From the NCBI GenBank assembly GCA_963721115.1, contig CAVRIA010000016.1, positions 1 through 40,954 on the forward strand: a stretch of 40,954 bases of DNA, in the 5' to 3' direction. Positions 16,597 through 25,470 of the stretch are shown in pieces. How positions within the stretch are numbered: position 1 is the stretch's first letter; each line of letters opens with the position of its first letter. Position numbers and translations under genes: made by a program. Source of the stretch: CAVRIA01 sp963721115. Lineage in GTDB: Bacteria > Desulfobacterota > Binatia > HRBIN30 > CADEER01. The notes beneath the pieces were generated by a model. That model was not told where the DNA came from. It did no database searches and saw nothing but the letters and a program-made list of their open reading frames with translations.

Positions 16597-16935
16597 ATGT
16601 CGAAACCGGGACACGGGGCCTTGTTCGGTCCGCTGCCGACGCGGGGGATCTGGACGTCGCTCGACCTGACGCGCGGCCAGTTCCTGTTCATCATTGCCCT
16701 GTCGGTCGCCCTATTCGTATTCATCGACGGACCACTGTGGCTGCACGCGCACGAGAGCCACTTCTGGCGCATCGTCCTCAGCTACCTCGCGATCCCGATT
16801 GCGGTGACCGCGGCTCTGTACCGGAACCACAAGGCGCGGCCGGTCACCGTCGTGGTCGCCAGCATCGTCGTCGGCCTGGTGAAGCTGGTCCTCACGGCCC
16901 TGATCCTCGTCGCCATCGGCCTCGCCCAGGTCTGA
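16597..16935 (+). CDS. Small membrane protein divergent from the cbb3 operon
   Basis: 112 residues from ATG 16597; in-frame ATGs at 16561 and 16579 are alternatives and the ribosome-binding site is weak for all. Three TM stretches are visible: QFLFIIALSVALFVFIDGPL, RIVLSYLAIPIAVTAALY and VTVVVASIVVGLVKLVLTAL. A WLHAHESHFW segment lies between the first two. The family is not recognised. The divergent arrangement with the cbb3 operon suggests shared control but no more. Confidence 0.55.
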   Translation: MSKPGHGALFGPLPTRGIWTSLDLTRGQFLFIIALSVALFVFIDGPLWLHAHESHFWRIVLSYLAIPIAVTAALYRNHKARPVTVVVASIVVGLVKLVLTALILVAIGLAQV

Positions 16936-17071
16936 GCCGGCGCTGTCGCGGGGCTCCTCCCGACAAGCCGTCCAGCCGCCGACGACTCGGACAGCCGGGT
17001 CGCCGTCAGCGCCCACACCCGACAGCGGACGGCGCGAACGACTTTCGGCCGGTGAGAAATCGATCTGACGA

Positions 17072-17099
17072 TTGACAGATGACTATGATCAGATATCAA
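17072..17099 (+). promoter_or_regulatory. Promoter of the Phd/VapC pair
   Basis: TTGACA (17072-17077), 16 bases, TATCAA (17094-17099). Predicted initiation falls at or next to ATG 17106, so the transcript may be nearly leaderless. Overlapping palindromes TGATCA and GATATC could be the antitoxin operator. Confidence 0.5.
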
Positions 17100-17105
17100 A
17101 GTCCC

Positions 17106-17345
17106 ATGAAGGACAGCGTTGCCGTCTCCGAACTGAAGACCCATTGCCTGCGGCTCGTCGAGCAGGTGGCGCGTGAACGTCGTGGGCTGATCGTCACCAA
17201 GCGCGGCAAGCCGATCGCGCGGCTGGTGCCCGTGGGCGACGTCGATGCCGACGAAGCGCTCGCACGATTGCGGGGCACGCTGGTTGGAGGCGATCGCGTG
17301 GAAGATTTCGATACCGGTTCCGTGTGGGAGGCGATGCGGCGTTGA
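17106..17345 (+). CDS. Phd/YefM-type antitoxin
   Basis: 79 residues from ATG 17106. An in-frame ATG at 17079 would lie between the promoter elements, so the later start is preferred. MKDSVAVSELKTHCLRLVEQ and ITKRGKPIARLVPV-like residues (TKRGKPIARLVP) form the Phd/YefM DNA-binding fold. The C-terminal tail (VEDFDTGSVWEAMRR) is the usual toxin-neutralising segment. The stop overlaps the toxin start. It should bind its own promoter and neutralise the PIN toxin. Confidence 0.85.
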   Translation: MKDSVAVSELKTHCLRLVEQVARERRGLIVTKRGKPIARLVPVGDVDADEALARLRGTLVGGDRVEDFDTGSVWEAMRR

Positions 17346-17743
17346 CCGGCCTCCTTCTCGACACGCACGCGTGGGTGTGGTGGATCAGCCGTCCCGAGCG
17401 GCTCTCGCGGCGTCAGCGCGGTACCATCGAGCGCGCGCTGAAGCGCCCCGACGCGGCGCTCTTCGTGTCCATCATTTCCTGCTGGGAGGTGGCCCTGCTT
17501 TGTCAGCACCGTCGCTTCCGCTTTGCCATTCCAGTCGACAAGTGGCTCGAAGAAGCCACGGCGATCCCCGGCATTCGGATCGTTTCTCTCTCGCTTCCGA
17601 TCATCGTCACCGCCGCGCGGCTGATGGCCTTGCGCGACCCCGCCGACATGTTGATCGTCGCCACGGCGCAACATCACGGCGTTTGCCTGGTCACCAGCGA
17701 TGCACGCATCGGCGAGACCGCTCTGATCGACGTCGTCTCCTGA
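17342..17743 (+). CDS. VapC-like PIN-domain toxin
   Basis: 133 residues; the TTG start overlaps the antitoxin stop (TTGA). The PIN-domain ribonuclease core shows LLLDTHAWVWW (first Asp), SCWEVALL (Glu) and DPADMLIVATA (third Asp), with SDARIG near the end. The family cleaves RNA, often tRNA, in a Mg-dependent way. Pairing with a Phd/YefM antitoxin rather than VapB is common in this subgroup. Confidence 0.87.
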   Translation: MTGLLLDTHAWVWWISRPERLSRRQRGTIERALKRPDAALFVSIISCWEVALLCQHRRFRFAIPVDKWLEEATAIPGIRIVSLSLPIIVTAARLMALRDPADMLIVATAQHHGVCLVTSDARIGETALIDVVS

Positions 17744-17759
17744 GCCGCGCGCGACGCCG

Positions 17760-17864
17760 CTACACGGCGCGATCCGGGCACTTCGAGCAGATCAATCCTT
17801 CGTCGTCCGCACAGGGCGGCCTCGTGCACTCGACGTCGGGCTCGAGCATGGAACGCGAACCCAT
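17760..17864 (-). CDS. Possible small Cys-rich peptide
   Basis: A 34-residue frame starting ATG 17864, containing VECTRPPCADDEGLICSKC: four Cys in a CX4C...CX2C arrangement like a small zinc ribbon. It is in the same frame as the secreted protein upstream and separated from it by the TGA at 17877-17879 and four codons, so it could also be a lost C-terminal extension. No ribosome-binding site is obvious. Confidence 0.3.
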   Translation of the reverse strand: MGSRSMLEPDVECTRPPCADDEGLICSKCPDRAV

Positions 17865-17876
17865 GTAGGTGCGATT

Positions 17877-20093
17877 TCAGTCGTTCTTCGCCTTGAACAG
17901 GTCGTCGCTACTCTTCACCACGTTGTTCTGGAAGATCGTCTCCCAGCATGTCGTTCCGTTGGTGAGTTGGACGGTCAGAGGCAGGTCGAGGGCGCTGCCG
18001 AGCGCCGTCATGTTCAGACCCGTCCCCTTCCCTTTGACGAGGACCGTGGCGTTGCCCGGACCCGCCTTGAGCAGCACGTTCTTGATCCCGTCATTGGCGA
18101 CGAGCTTGTCGGTGTATTTGAAGCCCTTCGACTTCTCCTCCCAGTGCGGTCCCGGCGGAATGGTGAGGCGCATCAGCGGTCCGTCTACGGCGTCGTAGAT
18201 GCACAGCTGGTATTGCGTGCCCGTCACCGGATCGAGGAAGGACGCCTCGGAAGTCGTCCCCTTCTTCCACTTCCAGATGAGTTTGTCCTTCGCGTCGGGA
18301 GACTTGTTCTTGAGAACGAGGAGGGATTTCCCAGCCGCGTCGGGCGACAGGCAGCCCGACAGGGGAAAGCTGCCCGCGCATTCGCCGAGCCCCGAGCACT
18401 GGTCGTTTTCCGTGCAGGGGTCTCCGTCGTCGCACCCGGCACCCACATCGGGCGAGCACGACGACGGCTCGCCGGTGCAGGTGAAGCACTCCTCGACGAA
18501 GCAGGAAACGTCACAGCCATCGCCGTCCGTCGCGTTGCCGTCATCGCATTCTTCCCCCGCATCGATGACGCCGTTGGGACACGTGAAGGGCTCGATCTCG
18601 GCGATGAACGTCCCCCAGCGGGAGGCGTTGACCGAGGACGTGTGCACGATTTCGTTCGCGACCCAAAAGGTCGCGTCGTCGTCCGGATCGACCACGCTCG
18701 CCGAGTAGTCTCCCCATCGGTCCGGATTGTCGACAACGAAGCTGTCGTAGAACCCGGGGCTGGTGGCCGCGACGATCGAGGTCAAGAACGTGCCGGCGGG
18801 GTGAAAGGCGCGCCGCGCCGCAAAACGCATCTCGGGGAACTGGTCGCTGCCCGACTGCGTGTAGCAGATGCCCACGTCTTCCGCTGCGTTGACGTTGATC
18901 GACGGCATGAAGGTCCATTCGTCGCCGTCGCTGCCGTCGATGAATCCGGAATCCGCCACGGTCGGCGCCGTGGGCAGACCCCCGTTGGTGGCGATCTTCG
19001 CCCAGAAGACCTCGGCACGCCCATCGAAGTCGCGGTCCGAGGTGAGGACGAGCCAGACGTACCCGTCCCGATACACGGCGTTCATCACCCGCGCCGACAA
19101 GGTATCCAGCGTCACGCTCGATCCCATCTGCGGCGCGCCGCCGCCGATCTGGAAGCCGGCCGACCAGCTGCGCGTACTGTTGCCGACGAGAGTGGGGCTG
19201 CCGGGGTCTCCCGTGATCTGCCAGAGGCGATAGGTGCTGCTGCCGATCCGGTTGACGAGATAGAAATCGCCGCTGTCGGTCGTTCCGTAGACGTGCGCGG
19301 GCTGGACCGTGCTTCCCGAGCTGTCGGTCGTGTCGATGTCGGTGAAGGTATAGCTTCCGGCGAGGAGGTCCTGTTTGTCGAAAACGCGGATCTTGGTGCC
19401 GCGGAAGAAATCGTTCTCGTCGAACAGGTTTCCGGTCACGAACAAGGAATCGTCGTCGGCGCCGATGCTGGGATAGTCGAACCAGGTCTCATTGCCGCCG
19501 ACCGTGGTGAGGGCGCTGCCGGATAGCTTGATCCAGTCGGTGGTCAGATTGCTCGGCGCGCTGCTGGTGGAGACGGCGATGTGGACGTTGCTCGTCCCGC
19601 CGGGGTTGGGAGTGCTTCCTTCGAGGACGACGATGAAGAATCGGTCCGAATGCTGGTCGAAGAGCACCTTGCCATCGAACGCGTTCCCCAGCGCCGAGGT
19701 GAACGTCTCGGACGAAGTCGGTCCGGCGAGGGAAGTTCCCTACTTGTCGAAGAGTTGAAAGCCGCCGTTGGTCACGACGACCACGCGTCCCGAAGTACCG
19801 GAGCCGAGCCCGACCGCGATGTGCGTATCGGGCGGAACGGGCGAGAAGGCATCGGGGCCGGAGAAACCGAGGGCAACTCCGGGAGACACACCGGCCGCCG
19901 CCCGCGGGAGCGGCGCGGCCGGAGCCCCCGCTGAGAGAGGCGCGGGTTCCGGAACTTGCAGATCCGCAGGCCGGGGACCGATCGAAGGCCAAACGACGTC
20001 CACAGTGGCGTCGTCGCCGAACGCACTCGACGACGCCGCAAAAGCGGTGACCGCCGTGCAGGCAAGGAAACACAGCCATGCCCATCGCTTCAT
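17877..20093 (-). CDS. Large secreted protein with Cys-rich repeat and shared C-terminal domain, interrupted by an amber codon
   Basis: 738 codons including one in-frame TAG at 19740-19742. The signal peptide is MKRWAWLCFLACTAVTAFAA. The TAG falls inside a continuous conserved stretch, between GGFQLFDK and GTSLAGPTSS, where Gln (CAG) would fit. The middle about 400 residues look like a beta-rich, propeller-like extracellular domain with many D, G, S and W. A Cys-rich region contains CPNGVIDAGEECDDGN and further Cys pairs, a DUF4215-like repeat. The last about 150 residues (QLCIYDAV, KSKGFKYTD, TTCWETIF) match the C-terminus of the secreted protein at 30030-31286. The ribosome-binding site is G-rich. 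The function is not known. Confidence 0.75.
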
Positions 20094-20613
20094 CGTCCCC
20101 CCCCTTTTTAGACAATGCCCCGACGCTTGTCGGACAAGAAGCGTTGAGCAGCGACCCTACCGATTCCGAGCTTCGCCGGTCAAGAAGTATGTGTCCCCAC
20201 CGCTTTTCGTATCGTCGTTCATGCCAGGGAGCCGTAGCCGCCCGCGCGGCGCGCGTACGGCTACCAGTTCCCGAGTCCATCATACCGCCGATTTGTGGTT
20301 GACCCCCGATGGTGGCACATAGGCCATCAGCTGAGAATTTGACGTGAAAGTATCGGACGTTGTGAATACGGTTTCAGACAGGCCGATTGGTGCGCTCGAA
20401 CTCAGCAAGCAGCGCGCAACGGACGCCGTGGCTGCCGCGTCCGGGGAGAGGGGGGACGCGAGCTTTGCACGTCGTGATACACCGCGAAAGCGGGAATCCG
20501 GGGGCGCAGGGCAAACACCGCTCACCCGGATACCCGCTTTCGCGGGTTATAACAGGCTTGAGTGCGCCGGGTTCCCCACCGCAAAGACTTCTTGTACAAA
20601 GCCAAGGGGACCC
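20094..20613. other. Intergenic region with REP-like hairpin
   Basis: 520 bases between the divergent secreted-protein and FAD-monooxygenase genes. Apart from the palindrome at 20481-20547 I see no gene. Short open frames here have no recognisable product. Confidence 0.5.
20481..20547. repeat. REP-like palindrome
   Basis: ACCGCGAAAGCGGGAATCCG (20481-20500) pairs with CGGATACCCGCTTTCGCGGG (20527-20546) around a loop of about 21 bases. The CCCGCGAAAGCGGG core is widespread as an intergenic repeat in proteobacterial genomes. Confidence 0.7.
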
Positions 20614-21845
20614 ATGAGCGCGCGCTGCATCATCGCCGGGGGAGGGCCGGCGGGGATGATGCTCGCCTATCTCCTGGCGAGAGCGGGCGTCGAGGTGTGC
20701 GTCTTCGAGAAGAGCACGCCGACTTTCTGCGCGACTTTCGCGGCGACACGATCCACCCCTCGACGCTCGAGATCATGCACGAGCTCGGGCTGCTCGACGA
20801 CTTCCTCGCCCTGCCCCACCAGCAGACCGTCGTGGTGCGGGCGCAGGTCGGCGATCGGAGCTTCGAATTCGCCGACTTCTCGCGACTGCCCACGCGCTGC
20901 CGCTTCATGGCGTTCATGCCGCAGTGGAACTTCCTCGACTTCCTCGCCGAGCGGGCTCGCCGCTTCCCCTCGTTTCGGCTCGAGATGTCGTGCGAGGTGA
21001 CCGGAGTCGTCGAGGCGTCCGGACGAGTCGCGGGCGTGCGGCTGCGCGGCGGCGGCGGCGAACGCGAGGAGGAAGCCGATCTGGTCGTCGCCGCCGACGG
21101 CCGGCGGTCCGACGTGCGCGCGGCGGCGGGCATGCAGGTCGAGGAGCTCGGCGCGCCGATGGACGTCCTGTGGTTTCGCCTGCCGCAGACGCCGCACGGT
21201 CCGGTCGAGACGATGGGCCGCTTCGACCCGGGTCGCATCTTCATCGCCATCAACCGCGGCGATTACTGGCAGTGCGGCTACGTCATCGCGAAGGGCGCCT
21301 TCGAGCGGATCCGCCAACGGGGTCTGGAGGCGTTTCGCGCTTCGGTAGCCGAGGCGGCGCCGTACGCGGCCGACCGTGTCGCGGCGATCGGCAGCTGGGA
21401 CGACGTCCATCTCCTCACCGTCCAGGTCGACCGCTTGCGCCAGTGGTACCGCTCGGGCCTCCTCTGCATCGGCGACGCGGCCCATGCGATGTCGCCGGTG
21501 GGCGGCATCGGCATCAACCTCGCGATCCAGGACGCCGTCGCCGCGGCCAACCTGCTCGCCCGACCGCTGCTCGAGGGAAACGTGTCAGTCGACGACCTGC
21601 GCCGGGTGCAGGAGCGGCGCCTCTTCCCCACCCGCGCCACGCAATGGGCTCAGATACAGATCCAAAGCCGCATCATCGCGCCCGTTCTCGGAACCACCGG
21701 CCCGCTGAGCCCGCCGCTGCCGCTCCGCCTCATCGGCCGCTTCCCGGTCCTGCGCCGCGTCACAGCCCGTCTGGTCGGCCTCGGCGCGCGCCCCGAGCAC
21801 GTGCGCATTCCCGCCGCAGGCCAGGTGTCTCGACTCGTCGGATGA
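20614..21845 (+). CDS. FAD-dependent monooxygenase/hydroxylase, frameshifted
   Basis: About 410 residues of the aromatic-hydroxylase (PHBH-fold, UbiH/PheA-like) family. The N-terminal CIIAGGGPAGMMLAYLLARA is the GxGxxG dinucleotide site. A frameshift near 20725 interrupts VFEK...ADFLRDFRGDTIHPST, and one missing base would explain it. The later motifs LVVAADGRRSDVR and LLCIGDAAHAMSPVGGIGIN (second FAD-binding box, GDAAH) are intact. These enzymes use NAD(P)H and O2 to hydroxylate aromatic or polyketide-like substrates; the substrate here is unknown. The start is ATG 20614 after AAGGGGA. Confidence 0.85.
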
Positions 21846-21854
21846 GAAGGACGG

Positions 21855-21908
21855 CGAGCTTCCCGGCACGGCGAGATCGATCGCGGTGCCGCATCGGCCG
21901 GAAGCTCG
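21855..21908. terminator. Hairpin between convergent genes
   Basis: CGAGCTTCC (21855-21863) pairs with GGAAGCTCG (21900-21908), and inside it CGGCAC (21864-21869) pairs with GTGCCG (21886-21891). It lies just after the FAD-monooxygenase stop and before the end of the convergent crotonase gene. There is no T-run. Confidence 0.5.
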
Positions 21909-21966
21909 GACCGGACCCACTCTCCCGCCTCTGCGGCTCCGCGTCTGCGCCAGTATTCTTCCGGTC

Positions 21967-22807
21967 CTACCGCGAGCTGCGGGCGCCGCTCCGTCTGCGA
22001 ACGCGCGTCCCCTGGGCCCGCGTCGCCGGCGTCGCCGGGCGAGGCGAGGCGTCGCGCGCACCGGCGGCGAAGCGCGCGAGGCCTTCGCGCAGCTCCTCGG
22101 AGAAGCACTGAGGGCGAACGATCTGCGCCTCGAGCAGGAGCCCTTCGTCGAGATCGAGCGAGAGCCCTCGCAGGAGGGCGCGCCGGTCGGCGCAGATCCC
22201 GGGGAAGTTGGGATACGACGCGATGACCTCCGCCAGCTCGAGCGCCCGCTCGAGCGCCCGGCCGCGCGGCACCACCTCCTGCAGAAAGCCCATCTCGAAG
22301 GCGCGCCGCGCGTCGAAGCGGGCGCCCGTCATCAGCATGTACAGGGCGTTGCCCGTCCCCATGATGCGCGCGAAGCGCTGCGTGCCGCCGTCCGTGTAGG
22401 GCACGCCCCAGCGCCGCGACAGGCAGCCGAACTCGGCGTTGGCGGCGCCGATCCGGATGTCGCACCACGCCGCCAGCTCGCCGCCGCCGGCAAAGCAGTA
22501 ACCGTTGACGGCGGCGATGGTCGGCTTGCCCGGATCGAGGCGGGCGAAGCCCATCGGCCCCGCCGCGTCGACGTAGTCGTGCTGGAAGAGGCTCGGCGCG
22601 TTCTTCAGATCCGCCCCGGCGCAGAACGCCAGGTCGCCCTCCCCGGTCACGACGAGGACGCGCGCTGCTCTCGTCGTCGGCGAAGCTCTCGATCGCGCGC
22701 GCGATGCCCGCCGCCGTCTCGCCGTCCACGCAGTTGCGTTGCTCCGGCCGGTTGATGCGCAGGAGGCGCACCCCGCCGCGATCCTCCGTCTTTACTTTCT
22801 CCGTCAT
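21967..22807 (-). CDS. Enoyl-CoA hydratase/isomerase (crotonase) family protein, frameshifted
   Basis: About 280 residues. The start is ATG 22807, preceded by GGAGGGAGG. The N-terminal VRLLRINRPEQRNCVDGETA is a typical crotonase beginning. A frameshift near 22665 separates it from VVTGEGDLAFCAGADLKN, the first oxyanion-hole region. The second, KPTIAAVNGYCFAGGGELAA, has the usual GxGGG-like turn. The C-terminal LREGLARFAAG resembles the family's 'REGxxAF' end, with a Ser/Arg-rich tail. Members act on acyl-CoA thioesters; the exact reaction cannot be told from this sequence. It is convergent with the FAD monooxygenase. Confidence 0.85.
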
Positions 22808-23257
22808 GGACCCTCCCTCCAGGCCAGTGCGGAAACCGAGCACTCTCGGATGAAGATCCGCGTTCGCGCACGAACTCTACCAGACACGGGCGGTGCCGAG
22901 TACAATCGGGTCCCTTCCCCTGGTCAACGGTCGGGCGCAGCCCTTCAGGGCGCTGCCCGAACGGAGATTTTCTCTCGTCGAGCCGGTCGTTGCCGTGCGG
23001 CGTCGAAGGAGGTGGAGCTGCCACTGTGGTCGACCGCGCTTGTCGGCGCTCCCGAGAGGATCGGCGTCGGCGTGGAGACAGACGCGAGAAGGCGGCGGCG
23101 GCGACGGACGCTTGGGCGTCGGACCAGCAGAGCGCCTGCGCCGAGATCCTGCAGCGACCGCGGATGCGCTCGTCGGCAAGGCAGGGCGAAGAGCAGCGCG
23201 TCAACATGGACGCGTCGGGCGCTCGTCATCGCCGATTGACGAACCGGTCACGCCGCT
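22808..23257. other. Gene-free region
   Basis: 450 bases. Open frames exist on both strands, as expected at this GC content, but all have Arg/Ser/Ala-rich, non-protein-like translations and none is recognisable. It may contain the promoter of the crotonase gene near 22830-22900. No repeat or hairpin of note was found. Confidence 0.45.
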
Positions 23258-23926
23258 CTAGTGCAGATGGCCGGCGTGGGGCAGCAGGTCGAGGCCGCGC
23301 AGCAGGGTGATGGCGCCGAAGGCGATGACCAGCAGACCGGCGGCGCGGGAGAGGCGGGCGCGCACCGCCGGGCGGCCGAGCACTCCGGAGAGGCCGAGCG
23401 CCAGCATCGCCGGCACCGTGCCGAGGCCGAAGCAGAGCATGGTCAGCATGCCGTCCGATGCCGAGGCGGTGCTCGCCGCGCGGGCGGCGAAGGCGTAGAC
23501 GAGCTGGCAGGGGAGGAAGGCGTTGAACACGCCCAGAGCCAGCGGCGCCGCCGCCGAGCGCGAGCGGATCACGCCGCCGAGCAGCCGACCGAGCATGGCT
23601 TGGGCGAGCGCGGCGCCGCGGGTGGTGAACTGCGCCAGGACGCCGAGCACCTCGAGGCCGACCAGAATCATGAAGGTGCCGGCAGCGACGGCCAGCAAGC
23701 GCTCGAAGAGACGCACCGGACCGGCGGCGACGAGAGCGGCGCCGGCGGCACCCGAGACGGCGCCGATGAACACCAGCGCGTTGAGCCGCCCGACGTTGTA
23801 CAACACCTGCCGCGTGAGATTCCGTCCGCTGGCGCCGCCCGAGACGGCGAGCGGAAAGGCGCCGCACATCCCGACGCAGTGCAGCGACCCGGCGACGCCG
23901 CCGAGGAAGATCAGCAGGTAGGCCAC
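23258..23926 (-). CDS. DsbD_2/TauE-like membrane protein, probable copper-oxidase assembly role
   Basis: About 222 residues from GTG 23926; ATG 23974 is an alternative giving 238. Six or so TM helices. The N-terminal GGVAGSLHCVGMCGAFPLAV is the hallmark of the DsbD_2 / 'sulfite exporter TauE/SafE-like' family, often encoded beside cbb3 oxidase genes (ccoI/ccoS loci) and linked to copper handling. The Cys pair of HCVGMCG and the His-rich end (PHAGHLH) would suit metal binding. It also has FNAFLPCQLVYAFAARAAS, the second conserved core. It is separated from the cbb3 operon by about 7 kb. Confidence 0.8.
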   Translation of the reverse strand: MAYLLIFLGGVAGSLHCVGMCGAFPLAVSGGASGRNLTRQVLYNVGRLNALVFIGAVSGAAGAALVAAGPVRLFERLLAVAAGTFMILVGLEVLGVLAQFTTRGAALAQAMLGRLLGGVIRSRSAAAPLALGVFNAFLPCQLVYAFAARAASTASASDGMLTMLCFGLGTVPAMLALGLSGVLGRPAVRARLSRAAGLLVIAFGAITLLRGLDLLPHAGHLH

Positions 23927-24039
23927 GACTGCGGCGTCGCATAGCGTTTCCCCCGTACGCTTTCCAGTCGGCAATCACTCCAACACTGAATCAAGGCGCG
24001 GCAGTCGCCACTCTCCGTCCCGCGCGATATGTTCGCGCG

Positions 24040-25242
24040 ATGCCCGCCGCCTCCGTCGCCCTCTTCTGGTTCCTGTACTTTGGAGGCCTGGGCATCTTCC
24101 TGCCCTACTACAGCCTCTATCTGCGCGAGAACGCCGGCCTCGGCGGCGTGCAGGTCGGCGTCGTGCTGGCGATGCTGCCGCTGTTCGGAATCTTCGCCCA
24201 GCCGCTGTGGGGCTATCTGGCGGATCGGACCGGAGCGCGCAGCCGCTTTCTCGTCGTCGTCACGCTCGGGGCGGCGACCGGCTTTGCCGCGGTCGGTACC
24301 GCGCGCGGCTTCGTCTCCCTTCTCCTCGCCACCGCCGGCCTGGCGCTGTTCTCGAGCGCCGTCATTCCGCTCTCCATGTCGGTGGCCTTCGCCGCCGTGC
24401 GCAAACGCGGGCCGTACGCGTTCGGCCTGGTGCGGGTCTGGGGAACGATCGGCTATCTGGTTCTGGTCGTCTGCTTCCCGTGGATGCTGCACCACTGGCA
24501 GAGCTGGCGCGGATTGACACGCAGCGCCGGTGGCCCGTCGCAACCGGGCCTGGAGCTGATGTTCGCCGTCATCGCCGGGCTGGTCGTGGCCGCCGCCGCG
24601 GTGGGCCCGGCGCTGCCGCGCGGCGGGGCCGTCGAGCTGCGCGCCGGACGCGGCGAGTGGCGCGCTCTGCTGCGCGCGGGTCCGATGCTGCGGCTGCTCG
24701 TGTTCGGGCTCGGCGGCTATCTGTGCCTGCAGGGGCCGATGGCCTTCTTCCCGGTCTACATCCGCGCCCAGGGCGGCAGCCTCGACACAGTCGGGCGCAT
24801 GTGGGTGGTGATGCTGCTGCTGGAGATTCCGCTGGTGGCTCTGTCCGGCACCGGGCTGCGCCGTCTCGGGGCGCGCGGCCTTCTCGGCGTGGGCGTTGCC
24901 GCGGGCGGCCTGCGCTGGGCCGTGTGCGGCCTGACCGGCGACCTGCGGCTGATCTACGCCGTGCAGCTCCTGCACGGCGTCGTGGTCGCCGGGCTGATGC
25001 TCGGCGGCCCGATGTACATCGAGGCGATCGTCCCCGAGCGCCTGCGCTCGACCGGCCAGGCACTGTTCGCGATGGCCGGCGCCGGCATCGGCAGCATCCT
25101 CTCCAACACCCTCGCCGGCTGGTTGCTCGAGCACGCCGGCGCGCGCGCCCCGTATCTGACGGGCGGCCTCGGCGCCCTCGCCCTGGGCCTCGCCGTGCCG
25201 TTCCTCCTGCCCCCGGCGGAGCGCCGCCCGTCGGCGAGATGA
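24040..25242 (+). CDS. Major facilitator superfamily transporter (HcaT-like)
   Basis: 400 residues, 12 predicted TM helices. It opens FWFLYFGGLGIFLPYYSLYL and has LWGYLADRTGARSR, the loop 2-3 signature of MFS carriers, and later RVWGTIGYLVL. This pattern is that of the MFS_1-like group containing the phenylpropionate-type permease HcaT and nucleoside permeases. The substrate is not predictable. The frame is intact. Divergent from the DsbD_2-like gene with a spacer of about 110 bases. Confidence 0.85.
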   Translation: MPAASVALFWFLYFGGLGIFLPYYSLYLRENAGLGGVQVGVVLAMLPLFGIFAQPLWGYLADRTGARSRFLVVVTLGAATGFAAVGTARGFVSLLLATAGLALFSSAVIPLSMSVAFAAVRKRGPYAFGLVRVWGTIGYLVLVVCFPWMLHHWQSWRGLTRSAGGPSQPGLELMFAVIAGLVVAAAAVGPALPRGGAVELRAGRGEWRALLRAGPMLRLLVFGLGGYLCLQGPMAFFPVYIRAQGGSLDTVGRMWVVMLLLEIPLVALSGTGLRRLGARGLLGVGVAAGGLRWAVCGLTGDLRLIYAVQLLHGVVVAGLMLGGPMYIEAIVPERLRSTGQALFAMAGAGIGSILSNTLAGWLLEHAGARAPYLTGGLGALALGLAVPFLLPPAERRPSAR

Positions 25243-25470
25243 AGCTCGTCGGGCCGCGGCCTGGCGTCGCTTTGCGAGCCGGCACAGCCTGCCGCAGTGC
25301 GGCGCGCCTCCGGTCGTGTACGTAAGGGAAATCCCCAATTTACCGCGGGCGACCGCTGGGATAGCGGTCTGGCCACAGCCGCTGGATTCTCCACGCGACA
25401 ATCGAGCGGGGCGGGACCCGCGGACCCGATGAAGATGCGCGTCGGCGTGCGCCAATGACGGGGCATTCGG

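Noticed and set aside
17877..20093. Two separate genes at 17877-19667 and 19740-20093
   Set aside because: They share one frame, separated by a single TAG with continuous protein-like sequence on both sides, so they are treated as one interrupted gene.
22945..23229. Minus-strand frame with an MTSARRVHV start between the crotonase and the DsbD_2-like gene
   Set aside because: Arg/Ser/Ala-rich translation without motifs in any frame, and no ribosome-binding site. Reported as a gene-free region.
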